Positions 33,594 through 43,770 are shown, counted from the first letter of the stretch. The stretch: 64,000 bases of DNA from Pseudolabrys sp. (GCA_026125895.1 JAHCKG010000001.1:434001-498000), one strand, 5' to 3'. Notes: generated by a model from the sequence alone, not told the origin. Numbers and translations: made by a program.

Positions 33594-33682
33594 CGGCCGA
33601 TCGCATCCTCTGCTCGGAGTCAGTCAAGGGCCGCCCAAGCGGGGCGGCCTGCCGCAATGAACGAATAATAACTTGCTATGCG

Positions 33683-34831
33683 TCAGCGCGCTACCGCGCG
33701 CCGCACACTGTCAATCACGCGATCCTGGGTCGCTTCGTCGAGATAGGCGTGCATCGGCAGGCTGATGACCTCATGCGCCAGCGCTTCGCTCACGGCGACG
33801 CCGTCCTTGCCGACAGGGTATTGCTTGTAGGCTTGCTGCCGGTGTAGCGGGATCGGGTAGTAAATGGCCGTCGGGACACCGTCGGCCTTGAGCGCGGCCG
33901 CAAAGGCATCACGCATGCCGGGCTTGAGCCGGATCGTGTACTGCGCCCAGACCGAGCTTGTTCCAGCCGGCACCGTCGGCACCGTGACAACATCCCGCAG
34001 GCCATCCGCATAGCGCCGCGCGACGCGGTCGCGGGCTTCGATCTCGTCCGGGAAGATCTTGAGCTTCTCGATCAGCACGGCGGCCTGGATGGTGTCGAGG
34101 CGCGAGGTCAGGCCGAGCCGCACATTGTCGTAGCGATCGCTCCCCATGCCGTGAACGCGGATGCTGCGCATCAGATCGGCGAGCTTGTCGTCGTCGGTCA
34201 ACACTGCGCCGCCGTCGCCGTAACAGCCCAGCGGCTTGGCGGGAAAGAAACTGGTCGCGGTGACGTGACCGAAAGTGCCGATGCGGCGGTTGTTGTAGGT
34301 CGCACCGAAGCCTTGAGCGGCATCGTCGATGACGAAAAGATCATGCGCCTTTGCGGCGGTGGCGATCGGGCCGTGGTCGGCCGCCTGGCCGAACAGATCG
34401 ACCGGAATCACGGCCTTCGGCTTGAGGCCGAGCGCGCGCGCGGTTTCGACGCCGCCGGCGATATGCGCCGGATTGACGTTGAAGGTGACCGGATCGACAT
34501 CGATGAAGACCGGGGTCGCACCGACCAGCGCCACCACCTCCGCAGTCGCGCAGAAAGTGAACGACGGGCACAGCACCGCATCGCCGGGTCCAATGCCCAT
34601 GGCGCGCAACGGCAGCACCAGCGCATCGGTGCCGCTGGCGCAAGAGACCGCATGCCTGGCGCCGGCGAAAGCGGCGAGCTGGGCCTCGAATTCGCGCACC
34701 TCAGGGCCGAGAATGAACTGGCAGCTGTTCACGACCTTCATCACCGCATTATCGATGGCGCTGCCGAGGCGGCGGCGCTGCGCGGCGAGATCGATGAAAG
34801 GAATCATGGGCGGCTCGGTGCGAAGGTTCAT
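33683..34831 (-). CDS. DegT/DnrJ/EryC1 sugar aminotransferase (WbpE/WlbC-like)
   Basis: A 382-residue PLP enzyme (374 if translation begins at the ATG at 34807, MIPFIDLA). Motifs are FIDLAAQRRRLGSAID, ASGTDALVLPLRAMGIGPGD, SFTFCATAEVVALVGATPVF, DLFVIDDAAQGFGATYNNRR, the PLP lysine in TSFFPAKPLGCYGDGGAV, and a C-terminal IYYPIPLHRQQAYK. It transfers an amino group to a keto-sugar nucleotide. The adjacent Gfo/Idh oxidoreductase gene suggests the 3-oxo product of UDP-GlcNAcA is the substrate, as for WbpB-WbpE. Confidence 0.85.
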   Translation of the reverse strand: MNLRTEPPMIPFIDLAAQRRRLGSAIDNAVMKVVNSCQFILGPEVREFEAQLAAFAGARHAVSCASGTDALVLPLRAMGIGPGDAVLCPSFTFCATAEVVALVGATPVFIDVDPVTFNVNPAHIAGGVETARALGLKPKAVIPVDLFGQAADHGPIATAAKAHDLFVIDDAAQGFGATYNNRRIGTFGHVTATSFFPAKPLGCYGDGGAVLTDDDKLADLMRSIRVHGMGSDRYDNVRLGLTSRLDTIQAAVLIEKLKIFPDEIEARDRVARRYADGLRDVVTVPTVPAGTSSVWAQYTIRLKPGMRDAFAAALKADGVPTAIYYPIPLHRQQAYKQYPVGKDGVAVSEALAHEVISLPMHAYLDEATQDRVIDSVRRAVAR

Positions 34832-34861
34832 CAGTCGAAAACCGTATTGCGGGAGAAAAAA

Positions 34862-35860
34862 TCAAAGAGCCGCGGCACTCTGCGCCTTGGCGCGCGACGG
34901 CGACACGGCGCGGCTGTTCGAGGTCAAACACTGAATGGCGATTTCCAGGCTCGCCACCGCCTGCTCGCCGGTCACGGCCGGCGCGGACCCGCCGCGGATC
35001 GCCTGCAGGAAAGCCAGCAGTTCGGCACGCAGCGGTTCGGCGTGGCCGACCGACAAATGGCGCATCGAATAGCTGCCGTCGGGCTGGAAGCCGAAGCATT
35101 CGGTGACTTGCCGCGTCAGCAGGTCGCCCGTCACATATTTGTGGCGCGTTGCCACCGTGACGTTGCGCGCCTTGAACGGCGTGATCCAGTTGGTGTTGAT
35201 GTGGGCCAGCACGCCCGAGGCGGTGCGGAACTGCAAGAGCGCGATGTCCTCGCGCTCGGCGATGGCGCTCGAAAGCTGCGGCTGCACCTCGATGATATCG
35301 CTGTCGGTGAACCAGCGGATCAGGTCGATATCGTGCACGGCGAGGTCGATGACGACGCCGACATTCGACATGCGCGGCGGGAACGGGCCGACGCGCGTGA
35401 TGGCGATGGAGAGGATGTCCTCGTTGCGGATTGCTTCCTTGATCGCCTCGACCGCCGGGTTAAAGCGTTCGACATGACCGACCATCAAGGTCACGCCGGC
35501 TTGCCGCGCCGCCTCGATGATCTCGTGCCCCTCCTCCACGGTCGAAGCGATCGGCTTCTCGACCAGCACATGGACGCCGCGGGCGATGGCGGCGAGCGAA
35601 ATCTCGCGATGTAAGTGGGTCGGTGCGGCGATGGTGATGGCATCGACGCCGAGATCGAGCAGACCGGCGATGTCCGGCACCGCCGCGCAGTTCAGCGTAC
35701 GGGCGACGAACTCCGCCTGCTTGGCGTCAGGATCGGCGACCGCGACGAGCTCTGCGCCAGGCAAGCCGGCAAAGACACGGGCATGGTTACTGCCCATGAC
35801 ACCGACGCCAATGACCCCGACGCGCAGCGGCCGCGAAAGATTGTTGTTCGCCTGTGACAT
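34862..35860 (-). CDS. Gfo/Idh/MocA family sugar oxidoreductase (WbpB/WlbA-like)
   Basis: A 332-residue NAD-dependent oxidoreductase. The Rossmann start VGVIGVGVMGSNHARVFAGL is followed by the EKP motif in GVHVLVEKPIASTVEEGHEI and VGHVERFNPAVEAI. The catalytic region is VVIDLAVHDIDLIRW. It probably oxidises C3 of a UDP-HexNAc uronate for the aminotransferase gene that follows 30 bases later. MSQANNN was taken as the start; the frame is open further upstream without Gfo/Idh sequence. An N-acetyltransferase (WbpD) is not found nearby. Confidence 0.82.
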   Translation of the reverse strand: MSQANNNLSRPLRVGVIGVGVMGSNHARVFAGLPGAELVAVADPDAKQAEFVARTLNCAAVPDIAGLLDLGVDAITIAAPTHLHREISLAAIARGVHVLVEKPIASTVEEGHEIIEAARQAGVTLMVGHVERFNPAVEAIKEAIRNEDILSIAITRVGPFPPRMSNVGVVIDLAVHDIDLIRWFTDSDIIEVQPQLSSAIAEREDIALLQFRTASGVLAHINTNWITPFKARNVTVATRHKYVTGDLLTRQVTECFGFQPDGSYSMRHLSVGHAEPLRAELLAFLQAIRGGSAPAVTGEQAVASLEIAIQCLTSNSRAVSPSRAKAQSAAAL

Positions 35861-35991
35861 TCCGAATGCTGGTCCCCAGCCGGTAACTTGACCCCGGGGT
35901 CCCCTAGCACGCCCCCCTGACACTGGCGACCACGGCTGTGAAATGCGGTGAACACGTTTTGATTCAGTGCGTTACAGGTGCCCTCAGCGGC

Positions 35992-36957
35992 CTAGCGCTG
36001 ACGCAAGGCGCCGGTCCGCGCCATGAAGTCGGCATAGGCCGTTCGCAATCCGGCGGCCAGCGTGATCCGCGGCCGCCAGCCCAGCGCCGCCAGGCGCGAC
36101 GAATCGATCCGCTTGCGCGGCGCGCCGTCCGGCCGGTTCGGGTCGAAGACGATGGCGCCGGAATAACCGACGGCATCCCGCACGAGATGCGCGAGCTGTG
36201 CGATCGACAGTTCCTCGCCGCTGCCGACATTGAGGGGCGCCTCGTCCGAATAGTGTTTCAATACGAACACGCAGGCATCGCCGAGATCGTCGGCGGCGAG
36301 AAATTCGCGCAGCGGCGCGCCGCTGCCCCACACCATGACCGCAGGCTCATTTCGGAGTTTCGCATCGTGGAACCGGCGAATCAGCGCGGCGGTCACGTGG
36401 CTGTTCTCCGGATGATAATTGTCGTTCGGTCCATAGAGATTGGTCGGGATGACGGAGATGAAATCGACGCCGTACTGACGGCGCCAGGCCTGCGCCACCT
36501 TGATGCCGGCGATCTTGGCGACGGCGTACCATTCGTTGGTCGGCTCGAGCGGGCCGGCCAGCAACTGGTCCTCCGTGATCGGCTGTGGCGCCAGCCGCGG
36601 ATAGATGCAGCTCGAACCCAGATAGAGAAGTTTGCGCACCTTGGTCTTCACCGCAGCGCGCATGACGTTGAGCGCGATAGCCAGATTGTCGACGATGAAA
36701 TCGGCCGGATATGCAGCGTTGGCGTGAATGCCGCCGACGCGGCCGGCGGCGAGAAAGACGGCATCGGGACGATTCGCCAGGAACCAGTCTTCGGTTGCCG
36801 CCTGCTGCGTCAGGTCGAGTTCGTCACGCTCGGCCGTGAGTAAGTCGCAGCCTTCCGACGCGAGACGACGCATGATCGCGCCACCCGCCATGCCGCCGTG
36901 CCCGGCGACGAAGACGCGCCTGCCGCGCAGGTCATACAGCAGCGGCGGCGCGCTCAA
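35992..36957 (-). CDS. fcl: GDP-L-fucose synthase
   Basis: A 321-residue short-chain dehydrogenase/epimerase converting GDP-4-keto-6-deoxymannose to GDP-fucose. It has the cofactor motif [19 protein letters not shown], the family stretch [20 protein letters not shown] and the catalytic SSCIYP. The YAVAK dyad lies in [16 protein letters not shown], and [20 protein letters not shown] follows. It overlaps gmd by four bases, making the usual gmd-fcl pair downstream of ManC. Confidence 0.93.
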   Translation of the reverse strand: MSAPPLLYDLRGRRVFVAGHGGMAGGAIMRRLASEGCDLLTAERDELDLTQQAATEDWFLANRPDAVFLAAGRVGGIHANAAYPADFIVDNLAIALNVMRAAVKTKVRKLLYLGSSCIYPRLAPQPITEDQLLAGPLEPTNEWYAVAKIAGIKVAQAWRRQYGVDFISVIPTNLYGPNDNYHPENSHVTAALIRRFHDAKLRNEPAVMVWGSGAPLREFLAADDLGDACVFVLKHYSDEAPLNVGSGEELSIAQLAHLVRDAVGYSGAIVFDPNRPDGAPRKRIDSSRLAALGWRPRITLAAGLRTAYADFMARTGALRQR

Positions 36958-38015
36958 GACCGGCTTCCGCTGAGAGCCTTGCGCAGATCCTCAAGATCGC
37001 TCGCGACCATCTCTTGGACCAGATCGACAAAACCGACCCGATGGGTCCAGCCCAGCACACGGCGGGCCTTCGAGGCGTCGCCGACAAGATGAGCAACCTC
37101 GGTCGCCCGATAGTAGCGAGGATCGACCTCCATCAGCACCTCACCGGTGGCGGCGTCGAGGCCGCGTTCGTCCACGCCCTGGCCTTGCCAGACGATGCGG
37201 CGGCCGATGCAAGCAAAGGCCTGTTCGGCGAATTCGCGCACCGAATGATCCTCGCCGGTCGCCAGCACGTAATCGCCGGGCTCCGGCTGCTGCAACATCA
37301 GCCACATGCCCTCGACATAATCGCGCGCATGACCCCAGTCGCGGCGGGCATCGAGATTGCCGAGATAAAGTTTCGACTGCTGCTTCATTTCGATGGCGGC
37401 CACCGCACGGCTGATCTTGCGCGTCACGAAGGTCTCGCCGCGAGTCGGCCCCTCGTGATTGAACAGGATGCCGTTAGAGGCGTGCAGACCATAGCCCTCG
37501 CGGTAATTCACCGTGATCCAATAGGCGTAGAGCTTGGCAACGCCATAGGGACTGCGCGGCGCAAACGGCGTCGTCTCGCTCTGCGGCGCCGGCGCGTCGC
37601 CGAACAGTTCCGAGGTCGAGGCCTGATAGAACCGGACGCGCTGCTCGAGCTTGAGAATGCGCAGCGCCTCGAGCAGCCGTAAAGTGCCGAGGCCGTCGGC
37701 ATCGGCCGAATATTCCGGCGTCTCGAAACTCACCTGCACGTGGCTCTGCGCCGCGAGATTGTAGATTTCGGTCGGCTGCGTTTCCTGAATCAGGCGGATG
37801 AGGCTGGTGGCATCGGTCATGTCGCCGTAATGCATGAAAAACGGCGTGTCGCCTTCGTGCGGGTCGACATACAAGTGATCGACACGCTCGGTGTTGAGCG
37901 ACGACGAGCGGCGCTTGAGCCCGTGCACGACGTAGCCCTTGCCGAGCAGGAATTCCGCCAGATAGGCGCCATCCTGCCCGGTCACACCGGTAATCAGTGC
38001 GACCTTGTCGGTCAT
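36954..38015 (-). CDS. gmd: GDP-mannose 4,6-dehydratase
   Basis: A 353-residue extended short-chain dehydrogenase making GDP-4-keto-6-deoxymannose. Motifs are [39 protein letters not shown], the catalytic STSELFG and [20 protein letters not shown], and [20 protein letters not shown]. Typical length. It supplies Fcl and, through the 4-keto intermediate, possibly other 6-deoxyhexose routes. Confidence 0.95.
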   Translation of the reverse strand: MTDKVALITGVTGQDGAYLAEFLLGKGYVVHGLKRRSSSLNTERVDHLYVDPHEGDTPFFMHYGDMTDATSLIRLIQETQPTEIYNLAAQSHVQVSFETPEYSADADGLGTLRLLEALRILKLEQRVRFYQASTSELFGDAPAPQSETTPFAPRSPYGVAKLYAYWITVNYREGYGLHASNGILFNHEGPTRGETFVTRKISRAVAAIEMKQQSKLYLGNLDARRDWGHARDYVEGMWLMLQQPEPGDYVLATGEDHSVREFAEQAFACIGRRIVWQGQGVDERGLDAATGEVLMEVDPRYYRATEVAHLVGDASKARRVLGWTHRVGFVDLVQEMVASDLEDLRKALSGSRS

Positions 38016-38039
38016 TCCATCAATGGAAGCTGCGGATCG

Positions 38040-39068
38040 TTATTTCAGGCCGTGATAGGCGCGGTACCAGTCGATGAAGCGCGCGATGCCCTCGGCGATC
38101 GGCGTCGCCGGCTTGAAATCGACTTCCTTCATCAGGGCATCGACATCGGCATAGGTCGCCGGCACGTCGCCGGGCTGCATCGGCGCCAGTTCCCGGATAG
38201 CCTTTTTGCCGATCGACTTCTCGAGCAGCTCGACGACGTCGAGCAATTGCACCGGGTTGTTGTTGCCGATGTTGTAGACCCGCCACGGCGCGCTGCTCGA
38301 GCCGGGATCGGGCTTGTCGCCGGACCAGTTCGGGTTGCCGCCGGGCGCATGCGACACTAGACGCACGATCGATTCCACCACGTCGTCGACATAGGTGAAG
38401 TCGCGCTGCATCTTGCCGTGATTGAACAGCTTGATCGGCTCGCCGGCGAGGATGGCGGAAGCGAATATCCACATCGCCATGTCGGGGCGGCCCCACGGCC
38501 CGTACACCGTGAAGAAGCGCAGGCCCGTGGTCGGCAGCTTGAACAGGTGCGAATAGGAATGCGCCATCAGCTCATTGGCCTTCTTCGAAGCGCCATAGAG
38601 ACTGAGCGGGTGATCGACATTGTCGTGCACCGAGAACGGCATGTGCGTGTTGCTGCCGTAGACCGACGACGATGAGGCATAGAGGAGATGGCGGCAGCCA
38701 TTGTGGCGGCAGCCTTCCAGCACGTTGACGAAACCGATCAGGTTGGAATCGACGTAAGCGTGCGGATCGATCAGCGAATGGCGCACACCGGCCTGCGCCG
38801 CGAGATGCACGACGTGCGGGAATTTGTATTGCGCGAAGAGATCGGCGGTCGCCTGGCGTTCGGCGAGGTCGTGCTTGATGAAGCTGAAGCCGTTGTGCTT
38901 GGCGAGTTCGGCGAGCCGCGCCTCTTTCAGCTTCGGATCGTAATAGGGCGTCAGGTTATCGACGCCGATCACTACGCGGCCTTCCTTCAGAAGCGCGGTG
39001 GCGACGTGATAGCCGATGAAGCCGGCGGCGCCGGTCACCAGGATCGGTTCGTTGTCTACAACCGCCAC
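38040..39068 (-). CDS. NAD-dependent epimerase, UDP-glucuronate 4-epimerase-like
   Basis: A 342-residue extended SDR. ILVTGAAGFIGYHVATALL binds NAD, GVDNLTPYYDPKLKEARLA and HLAAQAGVRHSLIDPHAYVD are characteristic of UDP-glucuronate 4-epimerases (LspL type), and the catalytic SSSVYG and YGASKKANELMA follow, with RFFTVYGPWGRPDMA. It probably makes UDP-galacturonate for the LPS core or O-chain. Its start overlaps the end of the sugar dehydrogenase gene by 13 bases. Confidence 0.88.
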   Translation of the reverse strand: MAVVDNEPILVTGAAGFIGYHVATALLKEGRVVIGVDNLTPYYDPKLKEARLAELAKHNGFSFIKHDLAERQATADLFAQYKFPHVVHLAAQAGVRHSLIDPHAYVDSNLIGFVNVLEGCRHNGCRHLLYASSSSVYGSNTHMPFSVHDNVDHPLSLYGASKKANELMAHSYSHLFKLPTTGLRFFTVYGPWGRPDMAMWIFASAILAGEPIKLFNHGKMQRDFTYVDDVVESIVRLVSHAPGGNPNWSGDKPDPGSSSAPWRVYNIGNNNPVQLLDVVELLEKSIGKKAIRELAPMQPGDVPATYADVDALMKEVDFKPATPIAEGIARFIDWYRAYHGLK

Positions 39069-40342
39069 AGATCGATCCCTTCCGGCTTGGCGTCGCGATC
39101 GAGCCGCCGCTTCACATCGAGCACGACACCGTTGCCACCCTTGAGCAGGCGCTGCACCAGCGGCCAGCCGCCTGAGATATAGGCTTCATGCGCCACCGCG
39201 AAGATGACGGCATCGGCCGGCTTGAGCCTGTCCATCGGCATCAGATCGACGCGGTATTCCTCGCGCGCCTGTTCGGGCGACGCCAGCGGGTCGTGCAATT
39301 GAACCGTGACGCCGCCCTGCTCCAGCGCGCGCACGATGTCGATGACCTTGGAATTGCGGGTGTCCGGCACGTTTTCCTTGAATGTCAGGCCCAGCACGGT
39401 GACCAGTGGCTTGCCCGCCGCGCGGCCGTTCAGCCGGTTCAGGCATTCGCGGGCGATATGCGCCCCCATGCTGTCATTGATGTGACGGCCGGCGAGGATC
39501 ACTTCCGGGCGATAACCGGCCTTCTCGGCGCGGTGCGTCAGGTAATAGGGATCGACGCCGATGCAGTGGCCGCCGACGAGCCCGGGCTGGAAGGCCTGGA
39601 AATTCCATTTGGTCGCTGCCGCCGCCAGCACGTCGCCGGTGTCGATGCCGAGCTTGTGGAAGATCGCCGACAATTCGTTCATGAAAGCGATGTTGAGATC
39701 GCGCTGCGTGTTCTCGATGACCTTGGCCGCTTCCGCGACCTTGATCGACGGCGCGCGGTGGATGCCGGCCTTGACGACCGAGCCATAGACCGCGGCAACG
39801 ATGTCGAGGGTGGCTTCGTCCTGCGCCGAGACCACCTTGGTAATGGTCTCGAAGCGGTGCTGCCTGTCGCCGGGATTGATGCGTTCCGGCGAATAGCCGA
39901 CGGTGAAGTCCGCCCCGGCCTTGAGACCAGAGGCGCCTTCGAGCACCGGCACGCAGTCTTCCTCGACCGCGCCGGGATAGACCGTCGATTCATAGACGAC
40001 GATGTCGCCCTTCTTGAGCGCGCCGCCGACCGTGCGCGACGCCGCCAGCATGGCGCCGAGGTCGGGATGGCGGTTGTCGTCGATCGGCGTCGGCACCGTG
40101 ACGATATGGAAATCCGCTTTCTTCAGATCGGCGGCGTCGGTCGTATAGGTGAGCGTCGGCTGCTTCAGATCGGCCGGCTCGACCTCGCGGGTCAGATCGA
40201 CGCCGTTGCGCAACTCGCCAACACGTCCGGCGTCGATGTCGAAGCCGATCACGGTGGCTCCCGAACGCGCAAAAGCGACCGCGACGGGCAGTCCGACATA
40301 GCCCAGGCCGATCACCGATATTTTGCGCGAATGCATGGTCAT
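39056..40342 (-). CDS. UDP-N-acetylhexosamine C6-dehydrogenase-like (WbpO/TviB/WbpA family)
   Basis: A 428-residue nucleotide-sugar dehydrogenase performing two NAD-dependent oxidations at C6. It has the N-terminal Rossmann motif ISVIGLGYVGLPVAVAFARS, ESTVYPGAVEEDCVPVLE, GYSPERINPGDRQH, and the catalytic Cys in PGLVGGHCIGVDPYYLTHRA, then LGLTFKENVPDTRNSK. The GGHCIGVDPYYL form is typical of UDP-HexNAc dehydrogenases rather than UDP-glucose dehydrogenase. Its uronate product would feed the Gfo/Idh and aminotransferase genes at 33.7-35.9 kb. Confidence 0.87.
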   Translation of the reverse strand: MTMHSRKISVIGLGYVGLPVAVAFARSGATVIGFDIDAGRVGELRNGVDLTREVEPADLKQPTLTYTTDAADLKKADFHIVTVPTPIDDNRHPDLGAMLAASRTVGGALKKGDIVVYESTVYPGAVEEDCVPVLEGASGLKAGADFTVGYSPERINPGDRQHRFETITKVVSAQDEATLDIVAAVYGSVVKAGIHRAPSIKVAEAAKVIENTQRDLNIAFMNELSAIFHKLGIDTGDVLAAAATKWNFQAFQPGLVGGHCIGVDPYYLTHRAEKAGYRPEVILAGRHINDSMGAHIARECLNRLNGRAAGKPLVTVLGLTFKENVPDTRNSKVIDIVRALEQGGVTVQLHDPLASPEQAREEYRVDLMPMDRLKPADAVIFAVAHEAYISGGWPLVQRLLKGGNGVVLDVKRRLDRDAKPEGIDLWRL

Positions 40343-40393
40343 GAGGATGTGTTGAACATGGGCCCGGGCGACAGCGCAAGCCCGGGCGGAGCA

Positions 40394-42322
40394 TCAGGCC
40401 GCGCCCCAGCGTCGCCGCCACGCCTCGTACATCAGAATGCTCCACAAGGCATAGGCCCGGTTGTGCCGGCCGGAGACATGCTCGTCCCACAGCCGGCGCA
40501 CCGGCATGGAATCGATCAGCCCGCCGGCAAGCCGCGCCGGATCGAGCAGGTCCTCGGCCCAGGGCCGCAACGGCCCGCGCAGCCAGGCCGCCAGCGGAAT
40601 GGCGAAGCCCATCTTCGGCCGCGACACCAGTTCGCGCGGCACATGGCGGTCGAGTACGCGGCGCAGCAGCCACTTGGTCTCGCCGTCGCGGATGCGCATG
40701 GCGCGCGGCAGCCGCCAGGCGAAGGAGACGACGCGGTGGTCGAGAAGCGGCGGCCGCACCTCGAGCGACACCGCCATCGAGGCGCGATCGACCTTCTGCA
40801 GGATGTCGTCCGGCAGGAACGTGCTCTGGTCGCAAAGCTGCATCTGTTCGACACTGCGCTCGTCGGCGCCCGGCGGCAGCACCGGCATGGGCACGTCATG
40901 CTCGCCTTTACCGAACATCAGCGACGCCGGATCGCGGTTCTGGCTGACCAGCACGCGGTAGGCTTCCTCGGTGTCGAGCGGCAGCACCGCGGCGAATTTC
41001 CTCAGCTTGTCGACCGGCTGCGGCGGCCGCACGCGTGCGGGCAACAGTGCGACGCCGGCCTCGACCAGCGAACCGGGCACGGCATCGAGCAGCGCGCCGG
41101 CGGCCTGACGGAAGGCGCGCGGCGAACGCGACAGCCGCCCCGCGACGCCCTGCCCCAGATTGTAGCGGTTATAGCCGGCGAACAGTTCGTCGCCGCCATC
41201 GCCGGTGAGCGCCACCGTGACATGCTCGCGCGTCAGCTTCGAGATCAGATGCGTCGGAATCTGCGATGAGTCGGCGAAGGGCTCGTCATACATCTCGGCG
41301 AGCTGCGGCACGACATTGAGCGCATCGTCGCCAGTCACCATCATGTCGCGGTGATCGGTCTTGAGATGCTCGGCCACCGCGCGGGCGTGCTGCGATTCGT
41401 CGAAGCCAAGATCGGTGAAGCCGATCGAAAAGGTACGCACCGGACCGCGTTTGGCCGCCACCATCAGCGCCACCACCGCCGACGAATCGATGCCGCCTGA
41501 AAGGAACGCGCCGAGCGGCACGTCCGACATCATCTGTCCGGCGACGGCATCGGCCAGCAGATCGTGCAGTTCGCTTGTCGCCTCGGCATCGGAGCCGGAG
41601 AACGGATCGGCGACGCCGGCGGCGGCGATATCGCCGAGCGACCAGTAGATGCGGCGCGACACCTTGCCGTCGGCGTCGATCGAGACGATCTCGCCGGGCA
41701 TGACCTTGGTCACGTTGCGGAAGATGGAATACGGCGCCGGCACATAAGCAAAGCGCAGGAAGCTGCCGACCGATTGCGGATCGGTCTCGAGCCGCACGCC
41801 GCCGGCGCGCAGCGCCTTCAGCTCCGAGGCGAAGGCAACGCCGCGCTCGTCCGACGAGAAATAGATCGGCTTGATGCCGAGACGATCACGAATGAGGTTA
41901 AGCGTGCGGGTTTGCCGATCCCACAACGCGATGGCGAACATGCCGTTGATCTCGGCGAGGGTACGGTCGATGCCGCGCCTGGCGACCGACTCCAGGATGA
42001 CCTCGGTGTCCGACGTGCCGCGAAATGGAAAGCCGTTGAGTTCCGAGCAACGCGCGACCTCGTCGCGGTTGTAGACTTCGCCGTTGTAGCAGATGACCCA
42101 GCGGCCATCGGCGGAGACCATCGGCTGCGCGCCGGTCGGCGTCAGATCGACGATGGCGAGCCGCCGATGCGCGAAGCCGAGGCCGGCTTCGGCGTCGCAC
42201 CAGATCGCCCAGCTGTCCGGCCCGCGATAGGCAATGGCGTCGCCCATGGCCTGAGCGCGGCGGTCCATCGCCGCACGGTCGCCCGGCCTTGCCCGGTCAT
42301 AGAATCCCGCAATGCCGCACAT
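40394..42322 (-). CDS. Asparagine synthase-like glutamine amidotransferase in the polysaccharide cluster
   Basis: A 642-residue AsnB-family protein. The start was fixed at MCGIAGF because Cys2 must be the N-terminal nucleophile of the class II glutaminase domain (residues 1 to about 200, with YRGPDSW, RLAIVDL and NGEVYN). The synthetase domain has the ATP motif GAFLSGGIDSSAVVALM, then DEPFADSSQIPTHLISKLTR, ALTGDGGDELFAGYNRYN and LPDDILQKVDRASMAVSLE. In surface-glycan clusters such enzymes can amidate uronic acid sugars (WbpS-like) instead of making asparagine, and the sugar dehydrogenase next door makes that plausible. Confidence 0.85.
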   Translation of the reverse strand: MCGIAGFYDRARPGDRAAMDRRAQAMGDAIAYRGPDSWAIWCDAEAGLGFAHRRLAIVDLTPTGAQPMVSADGRWVICYNGEVYNRDEVARCSELNGFPFRGTSDTEVILESVARRGIDRTLAEINGMFAIALWDRQTRTLNLIRDRLGIKPIYFSSDERGVAFASELKALRAGGVRLETDPQSVGSFLRFAYVPAPYSIFRNVTKVMPGEIVSIDADGKVSRRIYWSLGDIAAAGVADPFSGSDAEATSELHDLLADAVAGQMMSDVPLGAFLSGGIDSSAVVALMVAAKRGPVRTFSIGFTDLGFDESQHARAVAEHLKTDHRDMMVTGDDALNVVPQLAEMYDEPFADSSQIPTHLISKLTREHVTVALTGDGGDELFAGYNRYNLGQGVAGRLSRSPRAFRQAAGALLDAVPGSLVEAGVALLPARVRPPQPVDKLRKFAAVLPLDTEEAYRVLVSQNRDPASLMFGKGEHDVPMPVLPPGADERSVEQMQLCDQSTFLPDDILQKVDRASMAVSLEVRPPLLDHRVVSFAWRLPRAMRIRDGETKWLLRRVLDRHVPRELVSRPKMGFAIPLAAWLRGPLRPWAEDLLDPARLAGGLIDSMPVRRLWDEHVSGRHNRAYALWSILMYEAWRRRWGAA

Positions 42323-42615
42323 CAGGCCGCCGTCCCGTTCCGCCGCAAGGCTAGGATCTTGCATTCCATGCCATCGCCATAGACCGGCCGCTGGGTTCGG
42401 GGAAGCTCACGCCCAAGCGCGGCCGATAAACGGGGGTGTTCTGGCGCCGGGCCGGGCAGCTCGTCACCGGCAGATTCGGAATATAATACAATTGGAACAA
42501 CGTGTTAGGAGCTGTGACGACAACCGAGATACGCTGCGAAGTTGGCGTTTCCCTTGTCCCGGCGACTGCTCTATTGCTGCGCCATCGAAGCTGATCGGCG
42601 TAAAACAGCCGCTTG

Positions 42616-43770
42616 ATGGCGCAAACGATTCTCTATCTCGTCTCCGAAGACTGGTATTTCATGTCGCACCGCCTGCCGATGGCGCGGGCGGCGAAAGCGG
42701 CCGGCTATTCGGTCCACGTCGCGACGCGTGTGGGAAAGCATGGCGGCGCCATCCTCGCCGAGGGTTTTGAGTTGCACCCGGTGGCGTGGCGGCGCGGCAG
42801 CCTCAACCCGTTTGTCCTCATGGCGACGGTCGGCGAGATCCGCAGGCTCTATCGCCGCCTCAAGCCCGACCTGGTGCACCACGTTGCCCTGGTGCCGTCG
42901 GTGCTGGGCTCGATCGCCGCCCTCGGCCTGCCGATAGCGCGGCTCAATGCCTTTGCCGGGCTCGGCTTCGTCTTCACGTCATCGACCCTCAAGGCCAGAT
43001 TGGTGCGCGCGATCGCGGCCCCGCTGATGCGCTGGCTGCTCGATCGGCCGGCGACCTCCGTCCTGGTGCAGAACCCGGACGACCGCGACGCGGTGCTGGC
43101 GCTCGGCGTGCCGAAAGATCACATCGTGCTCATTCCCGGCTCCGGTATCGACACCGAGGAGCTCACGCCGCTGCCCGAACCCGACGGCCTCTTCACCGTC
43201 GGCTTCGTCGGCAGGCTGCTCGACGACAAGGGCGTGCGGCCGCTGGTGCGCGCGCATGAAATCCTGGCGCAGCGCGGCGTCGATTTCCGCCTCCTGCTCG
43301 CCGGCAGTCCTGATCCGTCGAATCCCGCCTCGATCCCGAATGCGGTGATCGAAAGCTGGCGACACAGGCCGCATCTCGTCGTGCTCGGCCATGTCGACGG
43401 CATCGCCACGGTGTGGGCGCAGGCGCATGTCGGCGTGCTGCCGTCGCGGCGCGAGGGCCTGCCGAAGAGTCTGCTCGAGGCCGCCGCCTGCGGCCGCGCG
43501 CTGATCGCCACCGACGTGCCCGGCTGCCGCGAGATCGCGCGTCAGGACGTCAACGCCCTGCTCGTCCCGGTGGACGATCCGGAGGCGCTGGCCACCGCGA
43601 TCGAGACGTTGATGAACGATCCCGAGCGCCGCCGCCGCTTCGCCGCGGCGAGCCGCAAGATGGCGGTCGAGGAGTTTTCCAGCGACCGCGTCGGCCGCGA
43701 GATCGTCGAATTGTATCGCCGCTTGCTGGCGGACAAAACCCGCGCCGCGGCGGCGGAGGCCTCGGCATGA
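42616..43770 (+). CDS. Glycosyltransferase family 4
   Basis: A 384-residue GT-B fold transferase. The N-terminal acceptor domain (LYLVSEDWYFMSHRLPMARA) includes HHVALVPSVLGSIAALGL. The C-terminal donor domain has VGFVGRLLDDKGVRPLVRAH, LLAGSPDPSNPAS and the EX7E-type region PSRREGLPKSLLEAAACGRA, then PGCREIARQDVNALLVP. It resembles PglA/CapM-like enzymes that add an early sugar to a lipid carrier. Its stop overlaps the WecA-like gene (ATGA). The 293-base gap before it, shared with the divergent amidotransferase gene, is AT-rich around 42480-42500 and probably holds the promoters. Confidence 0.88.
   Translation: MAQTILYLVSEDWYFMSHRLPMARAAKAAGYSVHVATRVGKHGGAILAEGFELHPVAWRRGSLNPFVLMATVGEIRRLYRRLKPDLVHHVALVPSVLGSIAALGLPIARLNAFAGLGFVFTSSTLKARLVRAIAAPLMRWLLDRPATSVLVQNPDDRDAVLALGVPKDHIVLIPGSGIDTEELTPLPEPDGLFTVGFVGRLLDDKGVRPLVRAHEILAQRGVDFRLLLAGSPDPSNPASIPNAVIESWRHRPHLVVLGHVDGIATVWAQAHVGVLPSRREGLPKSLLEAAACGRALIATDVPGCREIARQDVNALLVPVDDPEALATAIETLMNDPERRRRFAAASRKMAVEEFSSDRVGREIVELYRRLLADKTRAAAAEASA

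Noticed and set aside
39188-41269. 693-codon plus-strand open frame opposite the sugar dehydrogenase and amidotransferase genes
   Set aside because: Antisense low-complexity product; the minus-strand genes have intact catalytic residues.
43413-43766. 118-codon N-terminal extension of the WecA-like protein
   Set aside because: It overlaps the glycosyltransferase gene in another frame and is Arg-rich nonsense; the ATGA overlap at 43767 gives the natural start and first membrane helix.
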